This document shows positions 8,496 through 20,931 of a DNA stretch of 64,000 nucleotides, in pieces. Position 1 is the first letter of the stretch, and each line of letters opens with the position of its first letter. The stretch is from Geoanaerobacter pelophilus (GTDB lineage Bacteria > Desulfobacterota > Desulfuromonadia > Geobacterales > DSM-12255). The notes under the pieces are model-generated. The model made no database searches, was not told the origin of the DNA, and saw nothing but the letters and a program-made list of their open reading frames with translations. A program made the translations under genes and the position numbers. The stretch is taken from assembly GCF_018476885.1 (NCBI RefSeq), contig NZ_JAHCVJ010000004.1, positions 124,001-188,000 on the forward strand. Reading direction: 5' to 3'.

Positions 8496-10586
8496 TCAGA
8501 TATCCGTTACCTTGTAGCCAATCCTTATCCCACCCCAATGTCTGCCGGCAATCCTGATCGGCGTGGACAAGTCATTCATGATTTCACCGGTATCACGCAT
8601 ATATGTCTGAAGAAGAAAGGTGTCGGTATTTTTCGCAGCCTTCAGGCCGGTCTTGTCAGCAAAGATGCGCTTGGTCCGGTTGTTGGCCATATCAATCGCC
8701 GGGTCGCCGGTAAGAGGTTTGGAGAATTTCAGATTGTGACAAGGACAGTAACCGTTGTCATCAACGCAGATCGCGAACACCATGTCGGAATTCTTGCCCA
8801 ACACATCTTCCTGAATTGACGATATCAACTGGTCAAACAGGCTGTCAAATTGTGTTGTGAATTTCTTCGGAGAGCTATTGGGAACCTCCCGGTACTGCCT
8901 GGAAAACAACGCCTCGGTACTGATCTTCCCTTCTGACAGACATTTCTGCAAGGTTGACTCCACCCGATCGCGAAGTTCGCAGGCATATCCTTTCATGGCA
9001 TCATGGTAGTTACCCACCCTGAAGCGCCCTACTGTCGCATAGATCTTCTCGACAACACCCGCCAATTCATGAAGGCTGTCGTCATTGACCGTCATCAGGT
9101 CATTGACCTCCTGTGCCACCGTGGAGATCCGCTGGATTTTGTGGGTAATCTCGTTGGTCGTGGCGCTCTGTTCTTCGGTAGCAGTGGCAATCTGGCCAAT
9201 CATGTCCGTGCATTCGCCAGTAAGCCGAGAAATCCGTTCCAGCGCTTCTTTAGCCTTCTCTGCCGTCGCAACTCCCTCAATAACCTGAACCTGCTCCGAT
9301 TCCATGGAAACAGACGCCGCCTTCCCTTCCTCCTGAATTACGGCAATGATCCGGGCAATTTCTTTGGTGGACGCAGCAGTCTTTGACGAAAGGTTCTTTA
9401 CCTCATCAGCAACAACGGCAAAACCACGCCCGTGCTCTCCAGCCCTGGCCGCTTCGATTGCGGCATTAAGGGCCAGCAGATTGGTCTGGTCAGCGATCTC
9501 CTCGATCAGGCTTACGATCTCGCCGATGGTTGCCGAGGAGTCTGCCAATCTTTTTACGCTTTCCAAGGTGTGTTCCACGCTGGCCTTTATCCCTTCCATA
9601 CAGCGCCAGCTTTCCTCTACCGACGACATCCCCTCCAAGGCGGCCTGATTGACCTCTCCGGCCAGATTGGCAGCCTGATGGGTATTTGCGGCAACGCCAT
9701 TCAGGGTGGCTGCCATCTCTTCGGCTGCCACTGCAACCGTCATCGACTCATCTTTCTGGGTAGCGGCGGAACCCACCGACTTGGCAGTAGTCTGCGACAA
9801 CTGGCAGACCTTTACAGCTACCTTGCCAGCCTCAATGTATAGCCCCCCGATGATCTCTCGCAGCTTGGAGGTCAGCTGATTAATATCCTGAGCCAGGTGA
9901 CCGACTTCATCTTCGCTCCTCACCCTTACCTCGCAGGTAAGATCGCCCTCCCCCTGGGCCAGTTCCCTGACATTTTCCGAGTAGCCGATGATATCCCTGA
10001 CAATGGTCCGGCGGAAAAAGAAATAGAGGCCCGTTAACATCGACACAAAGGCAATCGCGCCGGCAACGGTCAGCACACCGGATAGCTTAATTGCACTTTG
10101 ATACCCCTTATCCAACGAAGTAGACAGGACGAGAACACCCAGGTTCGCCGGGTCTCCGGGATGGCATCCCTTGCAGCGCTCTTCGTTTTTCAACGGGATC
10201 ACAAGGTTCAGCAATCGCTTGCCGTCAATAGTTTCGCGTGATTCGCTCTCCTTGCCCGATCGCAGGGTCTCCTCGGCAATTTTCTGGAACCGCGCGGCGC
10301 TTGCGCCCTTTGCTTTGCCATCCTTGTTGTACAGCAGAAGATCTTCGGCAAATTTTTTCTCCTTGACCTGCTCCACATAGCGATCAACCTCTTTGGTATC
10401 GCCCTTCAGCAGGAATTCATCGATATCTCTGATAATAACCCCAGCCAAGGTCTTGCTATTGGCGATCTGCAGTTTCATTGTTGAATCAAACTGCAGCCAC
10501 AAAGCACTTAACCCCATTGCAGCAAACCCGACACAAAGAGTCAAACCTATGATCGCTAGTATTTTATAGATAAGCCTGGTTTTCAT
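8496..10586 (-). CDS. Methyl-accepting chemotaxis protein with periplasmic c-type haem motif
   Basis: A 696-residue chemoreceptor. An N-terminal membrane helix (about 8-30) is followed by a Tll0287/DUF3365-like periplasmic domain holding one CKGCH haem-attachment motif (138-142), a second helix (about 168-192), HAMP (about 193-245) and a long MCP signalling coiled coil whose hairpin tip contains '[27 protein letters not shown]'-type sequence. After the coiled coil about 150 residues form an extra cytoplasmic Cache-like domain ('[19 protein letters not shown]', '[10 protein letters not shown]'). The haem suggests sensing of redox state or a gas. The start has AGGAGG seven bases upstream. No che genes are adjacent; it is monocistronic between terminators. 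Confidence 0.93.
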   Translation of the reverse strand: MKTRLIYKILAIIGLTLCVGFAAMGLSALWLQFDSTMKLQIANSKTLAGVIIRDIDEFLLKGDTKEVDRYVEQVKEKKFAEDLLLYNKDGKAKGASAARFQKIAEETLRSGKESESRETIDGKRLLNLVIPLKNEERCKGCHPGDPANLGVLVLSTSLDKGYQSAIKLSGVLTVAGAIAFVSMLTGLYFFFRRTIVRDIIGYSENVRELAQGEGDLTCEVRVRSEDEVGHLAQDINQLTSKLREIIGGLYIEAGKVAVKVCQLSQTTAKSVGSAATQKDESMTVAVAAEEMAATLNGVAANTHQAANLAGEVNQAALEGMSSVEESWRCMEGIKASVEHTLESVKRLADSSATIGEIVSLIEEIADQTNLLALNAAIEAARAGEHGRGFAVVADEVKNLSSKTAASTKEIARIIAVIQEEGKAASVSMESEQVQVIEGVATAEKAKEALERISRLTGECTDMIGQIATATEEQSATTNEITHKIQRISTVAQEVNDLMTVNDDSLHELAGVVEKIYATVGRFRVGNYHDAMKGYACELRDRVESTLQKCLSEGKISTEALFSRQYREVPNSSPKKFTTQFDSLFDQLISSIQEDVLGKNSDMVFAICVDDNGYCPCHNLKFSKPLTGDPAIDMANNRTKRIFADKTGLKAAKNTDTFLLQTYMRDTGEIMNDLSTPIRIAGRHWGGIRIGYKVTDI

Positions 10587-10778
10587 GCAAACCTCCTGCT
10601 ATAGACAATCAGATTTACAAAAAAAATTAACTCTAGAACAATATTTCGGTAATCTTGCCGGTTTCTTGAGGGGAGTAAACTTTTTTTGCATCATCTGCCA
10701 GGAGTGCTGAGTCGAAGCTATTATTTTACGGCCTGTTAGCGGGATGTTTGCTCACTGCCAGGACTAACGCGCAATCGA

Positions 10779-10807
10779 TAAAAAAAGAGGGGGCATGTGC
10801 CCCCTCT
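10779..10807 (-). terminator. Rho-independent terminator after mtgA
   Basis: A perfect 10-bp stem, AGAGGGGGCA / TGCCCCCTCT, with a two-base centre; on the minus strand it is followed by seven or more T. It ends the pdxA-GGDEF-mtgA transcript. Confidence 0.88.
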
Positions 10808-10835
10808 GAAAAAACGTTGTTTTTAACTACTACGG

Positions 10836-11759
10836 TCACTCCTTAGCTTCACTTTTTTCTGGAGTGCCTTGATTTGCCGCGGGTGCAACAGTGTCCGGTT
10901 TCGCAGGATCGCCCCCAATTCCCCCGGATTCAGCGGGCACAGGCTCAGACTTGCGGGCACTACTCATATTCTCAAGTATCACAGGCTTCTGAATATTTTC
11001 ATCCACCTTACGTTGCAACCGACCGACATTGGGGAGTTCAGCCAAGGCCTGCCGGTACTCATCCTCTGATAGTACTCCTTTTTTTCGAAGCAACCCAAGA
11101 ATCATATCAGAGCGTTTCAACACTTTGTCGAGATTCTTGTAAGGGTTGTATGCAACCCTCGGCCCGGGAAGCATTGCCGCCAGAAAAGCACACTCTCTCG
11201 GGGTCATGGCCGACGGTGGCTTGCCGAAATAATACCTGGAACCATGGCCAATGCCGTAAACCATAGGCCCAAGCTCCACGACGTTCAGGTACAGCTCGAC
11301 GATCCGCCCCTTGGTCAGCTCCTGCTCCATGCGCAACGCAAGGTACACCTCTTTCAGTTTTCTCGTTACGGTTTTCTCTCGTGACAGATAAAGGTTCTTG
11401 GCTGTCTGCTGCGTTATGGTCGAAGCACCACGGGCAAGGGCTTTTTTTTCAAGATCGTGCTTGATGGCATTCTTGATCGCCTTTACGTCAACCCCTTCAT
11501 GCTTGTAAAAATTGGAGTCTTCCGCCAGAATAACCGCCCACTTCATTTCTGCCGGGATGCTTCCGGACGGAGCCCAATTGCGGTTTTTCGGACCGACGAC
11601 CAGCGGGTGATACTCACCCTGCCAATCCTTGACCTGGATGGTAATATTGGCCTTGCGGTTTTTGAGGTCTGAGACCGGCGGCAGCAATGCCAGTGAGACC
11701 CCGATATAGGTAAAATAAACGAGCAGTGCTCCGAGGCACCAGAAAGCAAACTTTTTCAA
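10836..11759 (-). CDS. mtgA: Monofunctional biosynthetic peptidoglycan transglycosylase
   Basis: A glycosyltransferase family 51 protein that polymerises lipid II into glycan strands at the outer face of the inner membrane. One N-terminal helix ('FAFWCLGALLVYFTYIGVSL') anchors it. Catalytic motifs are 'ILAEDSNFYKHEG' (first Glu), 'RGASTITQQTAKNLYLS', 'KGRIVELYLNVVELG' (second Glu) and 'YYFGKPPSAMTPRECAFLA'. No penicillin-binding domain follows; the last 80 or so residues are Pro/Ala-rich and poorly conserved. I prefer the TTG at 11759 (307 residues) because AGAGGAG lies seven bases ahead; an upstream TTG at 11801 would overlap the cyclase gene by 20 bases. It is last in the pdxA operon. Confidence 0.9.
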   Translation of the reverse strand: MKKFAFWCLGALLVYFTYIGVSLALLPPVSDLKNRKANITIQVKDWQGEYHPLVVGPKNRNWAPSGSIPAEMKWAVILAEDSNFYKHEGVDVKAIKNAIKHDLEKKALARGASTITQQTAKNLYLSREKTVTRKLKEVYLALRMEQELTKGRIVELYLNVVELGPMVYGIGHGSRYYFGKPPSAMTPRECAFLAAMLPGPRVAYNPYKNLDKVLKRSDMILGLLRKKGVLSEDEYRQALAELPNVGRLQRKVDENIQKPVILENMSSARKSEPVPAESGGIGGDPAKPDTVAPAANQGTPEKSEAKE

Positions 11760-11781
11760 CAACGTGCTCCTCTGCAACAAT

Positions 11782-12852
11782 TCATTTACAAGGCTTGCCA
11801 ACAGCTAAGCCAACAGCATTGCGGGATGTCTCTTTAACCTGGTACATTGCTTTGTCGGCCATGCCCAACAACTCTCTGGAGCTGTCAGCATCATCGGGGT
11901 AGGCTGCCACCCCGAAGCTGCCAGTAACATTGAGCAAAGCGCCATTATCTCCCCTGAACTCTGTTTCACGCAAAATCCGGCACAATCGCTCAGCCAGCAC
12001 TCGCCCCCACTCCTTGGAGGTATTGGGAAACATCAGGACAAATTCGTCGCCGCCAAAACGGGCAGCGCTATCCACCTTCCTGATGCTTCTTCCGAGAAGC
12101 CTGCCGACCTCGGAAAGCAGACGGCTCCCCACCAGATGGCCGTGGGTATCATTGACCGACTTGAAATGGTCAAGATCAATGAAAATCAGTGACAATTCTC
12201 CGCCATAGCGCTTCGACCGTTCAAATTCATATTCGAGTAGCTCGTTGAACCTTCTGGCGTTCCACAGGCCGGTCAGCTCATCGGTAACTGCCAGCAGCCT
12301 GACTTCATCATGAATTTTCGCATTTTCGATTGCAATGGCGGCAAAATCGGCAATGGTTGTAAGTATTTTCAGATCTGCCTCGTTGAAGCTCTCCTCAACG
12401 AGGCTGTTGACCAACTCTACAACGCCAAGGGTTCTCTCGCGGCTCTTGACAGGGATGCAAATGACCGACCTGGTGGTGAATGAGGCAGCCCGATCGATGA
12501 CATCGCAAAACCTGGAATCTTTGTTGACGTCAGGGATCAGAAGTGGCTCACCATGCTCTGCAACCCAACCGGCAATGCCGGCGCCCCGTTCCAGCCGGGT
12601 CCCCTTGAGGTTCACATCCGTAGGCGACACGGCAATCTCGAATACCAGATCACCAGACTCTTCATCGACCAGCAGTAAAGACCACGCTTTTGGCTGCAAA
12701 AGGCTGCTCACCTGCTCCATGATAACTTCAAGGATCTCATCCAATTGGAGGGTTGAGGTAAGCGTCTTACCAATCTCAACCATGGTGGCGAGCTCGGCAT
12801 CGCGCCGCTTGAGCGCCAGTTCCAGATTGTTTGCTACTGCAAGCTCATTCAT
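11782..12852 (-). CDS. GAF-GGDEF diguanylate cyclase
   Basis: A 356-residue soluble protein: short N-terminal coil, a GAF domain (about 30-180) and a GGDEF domain (about 185-350). The active site reads GGDEF (267-271), with an inhibitory RxxD site, RKVD (258-261), five residues before it, so it should make c-di-GMP from two GTP with product feedback. No transmembrane segment is seen. The ATG at 12852 was chosen because AGGAG precedes it and it overlaps the pdxA stop by eight bases, a translational-coupling arrangement; an in-frame start at 12966 would run deep into pdxA. The GAF ligand is unknown. A possible receiver of the signal is the MshEN-type protein at 4.6-6.3 kb. Confidence 0.92.
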   Translation of the reverse strand: MNELAVANNLELALKRRDAELATMVEIGKTLTSTLQLDEILEVIMEQVSSLLQPKAWSLLLVDEESGDLVFEIAVSPTDVNLKGTRLERGAGIAGWVAEHGEPLLIPDVNKDSRFCDVIDRAASFTTRSVICIPVKSRERTLGVVELVNSLVEESFNEADLKILTTIADFAAIAIENAKIHDEVRLLAVTDELTGLWNARRFNELLEYEFERSKRYGGELSLIFIDLDHFKSVNDTHGHLVGSRLLSEVGRLLGRSIRKVDSAARFGGDEFVLMFPNTSKEWGRVLAERLCRILRETEFRGDNGALLNVTGSFGVAAYPDDADSSRELLGMADKAMYQVKETSRNAVGLAVGKPCK

Positions 12853-13861
12853 GACCGATCTCCTGGCGCATTCGCACCTTTGCCATATCTGCAGCCATGG
12901 ATATTGCGGCAACCATGCTGGCCGCATTTGCCAAGCCGGTACCCGCAAGATCATACGCGGTACCATGATCTACCGATGTCCTAATGATCGGCAAGCCAAG
13001 GGTGACATTGACCCCGTCGTCAAAATGCAGCAGTTTGAGCGGAATCAGCCCCTGGTCGTGGTACATACAAACAACGGCATCATAATCGCCGCGGGCGGCG
13101 TAATAAAAAAGGGTATCAGCGGACAGCGGACCAACGGCATCAACCCCCTGCCGGCAAGCCTCTGCCACTGCCGGGCGAATGATCTGCTCATCTTCGCTGC
13201 CAAACAGTCCTGCCTCACCGCAATGGGGATTAAGCGCCGTGACGGCAATTCTCGGGCGCTTTTTGAAATACCTGGCCATGTCGCGGTCGGTCACCTTGAT
13301 TGTGGCAAGCACTTTCTCAAACGTAACAAGGTTCGGCACCTCAGCCAGCGCTTCGTGAATGGTCACTAAAGCCACACGCAACCGGGAACCGGCCAGCATC
13401 ATGACAAATTCGGCAGTCCCCGTCAACTCTGCCAGCAGTTCAGTATGACCCGGGTAGTGATGCCCTCCCCGATTCAGCGCCTCCTTGCTTATCGGTGCTG
13501 TCGCCATTGCCGCAACCGTACCGCTCAAGCAGAGTTTAGCAGCGGTTACGATGTAGCGATACATGGCATCGCCGGTCGCCGCCGTAGGATTGCCATAGGC
13601 AAGATCAGCTTCAGTAAGATTGGATAGCTCCCTCAGATAGACAACACCTGGCTTAGGGGTTTCTGGCGGCAGTTCGGTAACATTTTCCAGTCGCAGATAC
13701 TGTCCGGCGATGGCAATGCCGCGTTCCATCGCCTTCCGGTCGCCCAGCACCAACGGCCGGCAGACCGTCTGAACAGCTGGTTCTGCCAAGGCCTTGGCAA
13801 TTATCTCCGGACCAACCCCGGTAGGGTCGCCCATAGTTATGGCAATAATCGGTTGCACCAT
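12845..13861 (-). CDS. pdxA: 4-hydroxythreonine-4-phosphate dehydrogenase
   Basis: A 338-residue PdxA. It oxidises 4-phosphohydroxy-L-threonine, whose product is condensed by PdxJ in the DXP-dependent pyridoxal phosphate pathway. Family motifs include 'AITMGDPTGVGPEIIAKAL', the metal-site 'HHYPGHTELLAELT', 'ALNPHCGEAGLFGSED' and 'CMYHDQGLIPLK', and the C-terminal 'VDHGTAYDLAGTG'. It uses a metal ion and NAD(P)+. It leads a three-gene operon with a diguanylate cyclase and mtgA, an unrelated grouping; the cyclase start lies inside the pdxA end. Confidence 0.96.
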   Translation of the reverse strand: MVQPIIAITMGDPTGVGPEIIAKALAEPAVQTVCRPLVLGDRKAMERGIAIAGQYLRLENVTELPPETPKPGVVYLRELSNLTEADLAYGNPTAATGDAMYRYIVTAAKLCLSGTVAAMATAPISKEALNRGGHHYPGHTELLAELTGTAEFVMMLAGSRLRVALVTIHEALAEVPNLVTFEKVLATIKVTDRDMARYFKKRPRIAVTALNPHCGEAGLFGSEDEQIIRPAVAEACRQGVDAVGPLSADTLFYYAARGDYDAVVCMYHDQGLIPLKLLHFDDGVNVTLGLPIIRTSVDHGTAYDLAGTGLANAASMVAAISMAADMAKVRMRQEIGHE

Positions 13862-13919
13862 CTTACCAGCCTTATAACAGAAATGTGCTCTTTATACCTT
13901 ATTCAACGGCTGTTTGGAT

Positions 13920-13949
13920 TAAAAAAAAGAGCGGCACAAGGGCCGCTCT
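13920..13949 (-). terminator. Terminator of the atp operon
   Basis: AGAGCGGC pairs with GCCGCTCT around a six-base loop, with eight consecutive A on the + strand giving a T tract on the transcript strand. It lies just past atpC. Confidence 0.85.
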
Positions 13950-13971
13950 TTGATATGGTATGTGAAACATG

Positions 13972-14388
13972 TTATTTTCTGGCAGCCTTGGATGCTACCT
14001 GAACCCTTATCAGGGCACGCTCAAGGGCCGCCTCCATGATTTTGTAGCTCTTGTCTTCTGGAGTAAGTTTCTTTAAGGCCTCTTCTGCCCGTTTTTCAGC
14101 TGCCTTGGCCCGCTCGACATCAATATCCTGAGCCATTTCAGCGGTCTCGACCAGGACCGTAACCTTATCGTCCTCGATCTCGAAATAACCCCAGTTGACC
14201 GCCATATGCTCAACCTTACCACCGATCTTATAGGTAAACTCACCTATTTTCAGGGATGACAGGAAAGGAGCGTGACCAGGGAGTATGCCGAATTCACCGA
14301 GTGAACCGGTGGCGGTTATCTCATCAACATCCTCTTCGAGGACCTTTTTATATGGTGTTACCAGTGTAAGCTTCAATGATTCAGCCAT
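13972..14388 (-). CDS. atpC: ATP synthase epsilon subunit
   Basis: 138 residues with the usual epsilon beta-sandwich ('LTLVTPYKKVLEEDVDEI', 'GSLGEFGILPGHAPFLSSLK') and a C-terminal helical pair ('AKAAEKRAEEALKKL'). It couples the gamma shaft to the c-ring and can inhibit ATP hydrolysis. It is the last gene of the operon, separated from atpD by 69 bases that hold a REP-like inverted-repeat element. Confidence 0.96.
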   Translation of the reverse strand: MAESLKLTLVTPYKKVLEEDVDEITATGSLGEFGILPGHAPFLSSLKIGEFTYKIGGKVEHMAVNWGYFEIEDDKVTVLVETAEMAQDIDVERAKAAEKRAEEALKKLTPEDKSYKIMEAALERALIRVQVASKAARK

Positions 14389-14399
14389 GTATCAATCCT

Positions 14400-14455
14400 T
14401 GTAGGGGTAGAGTCAGTCCGCCCTTTCATTTGGGCGCATGCAATGCGCCCCTACA
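14400..14455. repeat. REP/MITE-like palindromic element between atpD and atpC
   Basis: Terminal inverted repeats TGTAGGGG and CCCCTACA bound a 56-base unit. Inside is a second perfect hairpin, GGGCGCAT / ATGCGCCC with a three-base loop. It fills nearly the whole atpD-atpC gap. The structure is typical of dispersed intergenic repeats; no second copy was noticed in this window. Confidence 0.62.
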
Positions 14456-14457
14456 CA

Positions 14458-15924
<1,467 letters not shown>

Positions 15925-15927
15925 TTA

Positions 15928-16800
15928 TTAGCCTTTTATCGATTCAGCCCCGGAGATAATCTCCATCAGCTCCGTGGTAATGGCTGCCTGACGGGCACGG
16001 TTATACTGCAGAGTCAGCCTGCCGATCATTTCTGAAGCATTTTTCGATGCACTGTCCATGGCGGTCATACGGGCACCGTGCTCTGATGCCACAGACTCCA
16101 GCATCGATTTGAACATGGAAACTTCCACATACTTTGGAAGAAGCTCGCCAAGAAGCTCGCCTTTGGACGGTTCATAGATGTATTCGGGCACATACTCATC
16201 AACAGCCTCATTGGCCGCTGCCGGTGGAGTTACCGGAAGCAGTTGCTGAATGGTTATGTCCTGAGACATGACACTCCGGAAAGCGTTGTAGATGAGATAC
16301 ACGACATCATATTCTTCTGCCACATAGCCATCAATGACTTCATGAGCAATATTTGCAGCAGTCTGGTAGCTGGGAGCAGACAGAACCCCGGTGTAGGTCT
16401 TGTGGATCTGCTGGCGGCTTTTCAGGAACTCATATCCTTTTCTGCCGACACACAGGATCGAAACCTCGGAGAATTCAGCCTTCTTTTCCTTGGCAAACCG
16501 GTCGGTAGCCTTAGAAATGTTGGCGTTGAATCCGCCGCAGAGACCGCGGTCCGACGTAACCAGGATAATCAGAGCTTTCTTGCGCTCCCGTACCTCAAGC
16601 AGCGGATGGCAATCGGCATCCTGCTGGCGAGCAAGTCTCTGCAGGACTTCATCCACCTTCTTGGCATACGGTCGTGCAGCAACTACGTTTTCCTGGGCAC
16701 GGCGCAGCTTGGCCGCCGAAACCATCTTCATCGCCTTAGTGATCTGGCGGGTATTTTTAACGGAAACTATCCGCTTTTTTATTGCCTTGAGATTTGCCAT
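15928..16800 (-). CDS. atpG: ATP synthase gamma subunit
   Basis: 290 residues. The N-terminal helix '[20 protein letters not shown]' and C-terminal helix '[21 protein letters not shown]' form the rotating coiled-coil shaft, with a Rossmann-like middle ('[20 protein letters not shown]'). It transmits rotation between the c-ring and the alpha3beta3 head. It is spaced 18 bases from atpA. Confidence 0.97.
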   Translation of the reverse strand: MANLKAIKKRIVSVKNTRQITKAMKMVSAAKLRRAQENVVAARPYAKKVDEVLQRLARQQDADCHPLLEVRERKKALIILVTSDRGLCGGFNANISKATDRFAKEKKAEFSEVSILCVGRKGYEFLKSRQQIHKTYTGVLSAPSYQTAANIAHEVIDGYVAEEYDVVYLIYNAFRSVMSQDITIQQLLPVTPPAAANEAVDEYVPEYIYEPSKGELLGELLPKYVEVSMFKSMLESVASEHGARMTAMDSASKNASEMIGRLTLQYNRARQAAITTELMEIISGAESIKG

Positions 16801-16818
16801 GCGTGGCGTCCGTCCTTT

Positions 16819-18327
<1,509 letters not shown>

Positions 18328-18336
18328 GGAACCCTC

Positions 18337-18879
18337 TTACCCTTTTTGTAATATATCCTGAATCCTGTTTAGCTGAGTTTTTACACTGCCGTCAAAAACA
18401 CGGTCACCGATCTTGGTCACCACTCCGCCGATAAGCGCCGGATCAACCTGGACCGTGAGTTCTACCTTCTTACCGGTGGACTGCTCAAGCGCAGTCTTTA
18501 TTTCTGCTACCTGCTGATCGGAAAGTGCCATGCCTGAGGTAACCATCGGTCTGACTACACCTGACAGTTCATCGGCAAGCTTTGCGTAGCTCGCAGTAAT
18601 CTGCGGCAGACAGGTAATTCTGTTCCTGTCCAGCAGCAGCAGCAGAAAGTTACTGATCATTGGAGAGACGGCAAGTTTCGCCGCAACTTCACGCAGAATC
18701 TCTCTTTTTGCGTCTGCCCCATAAGCAGGGTTACTGAGCAGAGCCAGCAGATTGCGGTTGGAGTCCAGCGTATCACTGATTCTGGTTAGTTCGGCATTGA
18801 ATGCCTCAACCGAGTTGGACTCGGCGCCCAACTGAACCAGCGCCTTGGCATAACGTCGTGCTATCGCGCTTGCACTCAC
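18337..18879 (-). CDS. atpH: ATP synthase delta subunit
   Basis: 180 residues with the N-terminal helical bundle ('[15 protein letters not shown]') and the C-terminal signature '[29 protein letters not shown]' that docks on alpha and the b stalk. The start overlaps the atpF stop by four bases (ATGA), a coupled arrangement. Confidence 0.96.
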   Translation of the reverse strand: MSASAIARRYAKALVQLGAESNSVEAFNAELTRISDTLDSNRNLLALLSNPAYGADAKREILREVAAKLAVSPMISNFLLLLLDRNRITCLPQITASYAKLADELSGVVRPMVTSGMALSDQQVAEIKTALEQSTGKKVELTVQVDPALIGGVVTKIGDRVFDGSVKTQLNRIQDILQKG

Positions 18880-19496
18880 TTTAGATTTACCACCTTGGCA
18901 AGATATTCACCAACCAGACGGTCCTGGTCGTTTTTCTCGATTTTTTCTTTGAGAGCCTGCTCAGCAAGTTGTACTGCGAGCTTTCCGGCTTCTTCGCGCA
19001 GTTCCATGCGGGCCTTAAGAACTTCCTGCTCGGCTGCAGCTGCCGCCTGGGCGCGAATTTTCGCAGCAGCAACCTTGGCCTCTTCAATGATGCGCACCTT
19101 CTCAGCCTCGCCATCACGCTTCATTGCTGCCTGAATCTCTTCAATTTCCTTATTGGCCTGGGCAAGCTTGTCGGCATACTCAGCCATCTTAGCCTCGGCA
19201 GCCTGTTTGGCAGTTACTGCCTCGGAGAGCGCTTTTTCGATCCCAGCGCGCCGGTCAGCAAGTGCACCTTTTACATTGGCCTTCTTAATGGCCCACCAGA
19301 GAATGGCAGCAAGCAGAGAAAAATCCAGCACCCTCCAGGCAAAATCCTTAAGCTGAGCACCGGTATCAGGATGATGTGCCCCGCCACCCTCGCCACCAGA
19401 GGCGAAACAGAGCGCAGCCAAGGCCATCACTGTCAGGCAGGTCAGGACAGCTATAACGAGGGAACGGTTCCCGTTGTTTTTCACAGAGTGTTGCAT
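18876..19496 (-). CDS. atpF: ATP synthase subunit b
   Basis: 206 residues, longer than the usual 156-170 because an extra N-terminal hydrophobic stretch ('[21 protein letters not shown]'), resembling a signal peptide, precedes the normal membrane anchor ('[18 protein letters not shown]'). The remainder is the Ala/Glu/Lys coiled coil of the peripheral stalk. It directly abuts the b' gene upstream, so the stalk is probably a b-b' heterodimer as in photosynthetic bacteria and other Geobacter-type species. Confidence 0.93.
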   Translation of the reverse strand: MQHSVKNNGNRSLVIAVLTCLTVMALAALCFASGGEGGGAHHPDTGAQLKDFAWRVLDFSLLAAILWWAIKKANVKGALADRRAGIEKALSEAVTAKQAAEAKMAEYADKLAQANKEIEEIQAAMKRDGEAEKVRIIEEAKVAAAKIRAQAAAAAEQEVLKARMELREEAGKLAVQLAEQALKEKIEKNDQDRLVGEYLAKVVNLK

Positions 19497-19922
19497 CTAC
19501 AGACTCCTCCCAAGAACCTTCTCACAGATCTCAAGCGACAGAACCTTTGCCTGTTCCTGGAGAGCAACGCGTGCATCTGCTGCTTCCTTTGCAACTTTCT
19601 GTTTGATCGTTGCGAGTGTGGTGCCAGCCTCGGCACGGGCAGCGTCAAGCAGCTTGGCCTCTTCAGCGACGGCTTCTTTCTTCAATGCCTCTCGCTCCTC
19701 GAACCCTTTGCCCTTGATCTCTTTCAGGCGCGACTCATAGGAAGCCATCTTCTCAGCTACATCCCTGTCAACCGCAGCGGCCTTTTCGCGTGCCCCGGTA
19801 AGTTCGGATTCGCGATCGGCAAGCACCTTGCGAATCGGCTTGAACAGAAAGATGTTGAGAATCAGGAGGAGGAGGAGGAAGTTGATAACCTGAAACACAA
19901 ACGACAGGTTAAGTTCTATCAC
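19497..19922 (-). CDS. atpX: ATP synthase subunit b' (second stalk subunit)
   Basis: 141 residues: one N-terminal membrane helix ('VFQVINFLLLLLILNIFLFKPI') and a coiled coil ('RESELTGAREKAAAVDRDVAEKM'). It is the first gene of the atp run visible here and ends one base before atpF begins. The a (atpB) and c (atpE) genes are not upstream; parB is 172 bases away instead. The family's split operon accounts for this. The name atpX/atpF' is used for such genes. Confidence 0.9.
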   Translation of the reverse strand: MIELNLSFVFQVINFLLLLLILNIFLFKPIRKVLADRESELTGAREKAAAVDRDVAEKMASYESRLKEIKGKGFEEREALKKEAVAEEAKLLDAARAEAGTTLATIKQKVAKEAADARVALQEQAKVLSLEICEKVLGRSL

Positions 19923-20094
19923 GACGGCACCCCTTTTGGGAGAGTGTATTCTGTATACAGCTCACAGTGACTTAAAACTGCTTTAGTTGGCTGGCTTAAA
20001 ACCAGAGATTGCTAACATAGGGAAGTTTCCGTGTCAAGTAATTTTATCCAGCGGGCGTGTTTTTTCATCCGGACACCAGGGAAAATTGTGAGCT

Positions 20095-20931
20095 TCAGGC
20101 CCGAAATGTCTCGATAATCCGGTTCAACTCATCCTGGCTGCCGTACTTGATTTCTATTTTTCCACCCTTACCGCTTGGCCTGATCACAACCTTGGATTTC
20201 AACTGCCGGGTCAGGCGATCGGTAAGGTCTGAGATATAGAGGTCCAGCTGTTTGCCGGGTGAAGGCCGGGGACCGGACTTTATCCGTTTGACCAGATTCT
20301 CTGCGGCGCGAACCGTGAGTCCGCCTTTAACTATTTCGTCCCGGCACTGCTTCATCTGATCATGGTTTTCCAGGGACAGCAGACATCGGGCATGCCCCAT
20401 GGAGAGGCGCTCTTCAATGACATCCCGCTTGATTTCGAGCGGCAGCCTGAGAAGCCTGATGGCATTGGCCACTGTCGAGCGGTCCTTGCCGACCCTTTTG
20501 GCAAGCTCTTCCTGAGAAAGAGAAAACTGCTCCTGCAATGCGTGATAGGCCTCCGCCTCTTCAACGGCGTTAAGATCCTCGCGCTGGATATTCTCGATCA
20601 GCGCCATCTCCAAGGCAGCATCGTCGGAAACATCCTGAATCACCACCGGAACTTCGCGTAGCCCTGCCTTCTGGGCAGCCCGCCACCGTCTCTCACCGGC
20701 GATCAGCTCGTAATGATCTGACTTCCTGCGCACAACCAGCGGCTGGATGATCCCCTTTTCCCTGATGGATGCCGCCAGCTCATCGAGTTTCTCAGGAGAA
20801 AAAGTCTTGCGAGGTTGGCCCCGATGCGGCTTTATCTCTTCTATCGGGCAGGAAAAGTAGGTGCCGCGCTCAGTTTCCGCAACCGGCAGCAATGCTGCCA
20901 TCCCTTTCCCGAGACCGGTTTTCTTAACCAT
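20095..20931 (-). CDS. parB: Chromosome partitioning protein ParB
   Basis: 278 residues in ParB order: an N-terminal 'GLGKGMAALLP' ParA-contact peptide, the CTP-binding ParB/Srx domain with 'GQPRKTF' and the 'AGERRWRAA' box, a helix-turn-helix DNA-binding region ('LSQEELAKRVGKDRSTVANA') and a C-terminal dimerisation domain. It binds parS and loads the segregation complex near the origin. The start overlaps parA by eight bases. A convincing parS site was not found in the window. Confidence 0.97.
   Translation of the reverse strand: MVKKTGLGKGMAALLPVAETERGTYFSCPIEEIKPHRGQPRKTFSPEKLDELAASIREKGIIQPLVVRRKSDHYELIAGERRWRAAQKAGLREVPVVIQDVSDDAALEMALIENIQREDLNAVEEAEAYHALQEQFSLSQEELAKRVGKDRSTVANAIRLLRLPLEIKRDVIEERLSMGHARCLLSLENHDQMKQCRDEIVKGGLTVRAAENLVKRIKSGPRPSPGKQLDLYISDLTDRLTRQLKSKVVIRPSGKGGKIEIKYGSQDELNRIIETFRA

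Noticed and set aside
10660..10700. AAAAGTTT and CCGGCAAG before the chemoreceptor as a sigma-28 promoter
   Set aside because: The spacing is 15 instead of 11 bases and the -10 box does not fit GCCGATAA.
12853..12966. Longer start for the GGDEF protein
   Set aside because: It would overlap pdxA by about 120 bases; the ATG at 12852 has a clear ribosome site and the usual coupled overlap.
13960..13975. TGTGAAACATG near the atp terminator resembles half of a parS site
   Set aside because: The full 16-base palindrome TGTTTCACGTGAAACA is not present; only one half-like run matches.
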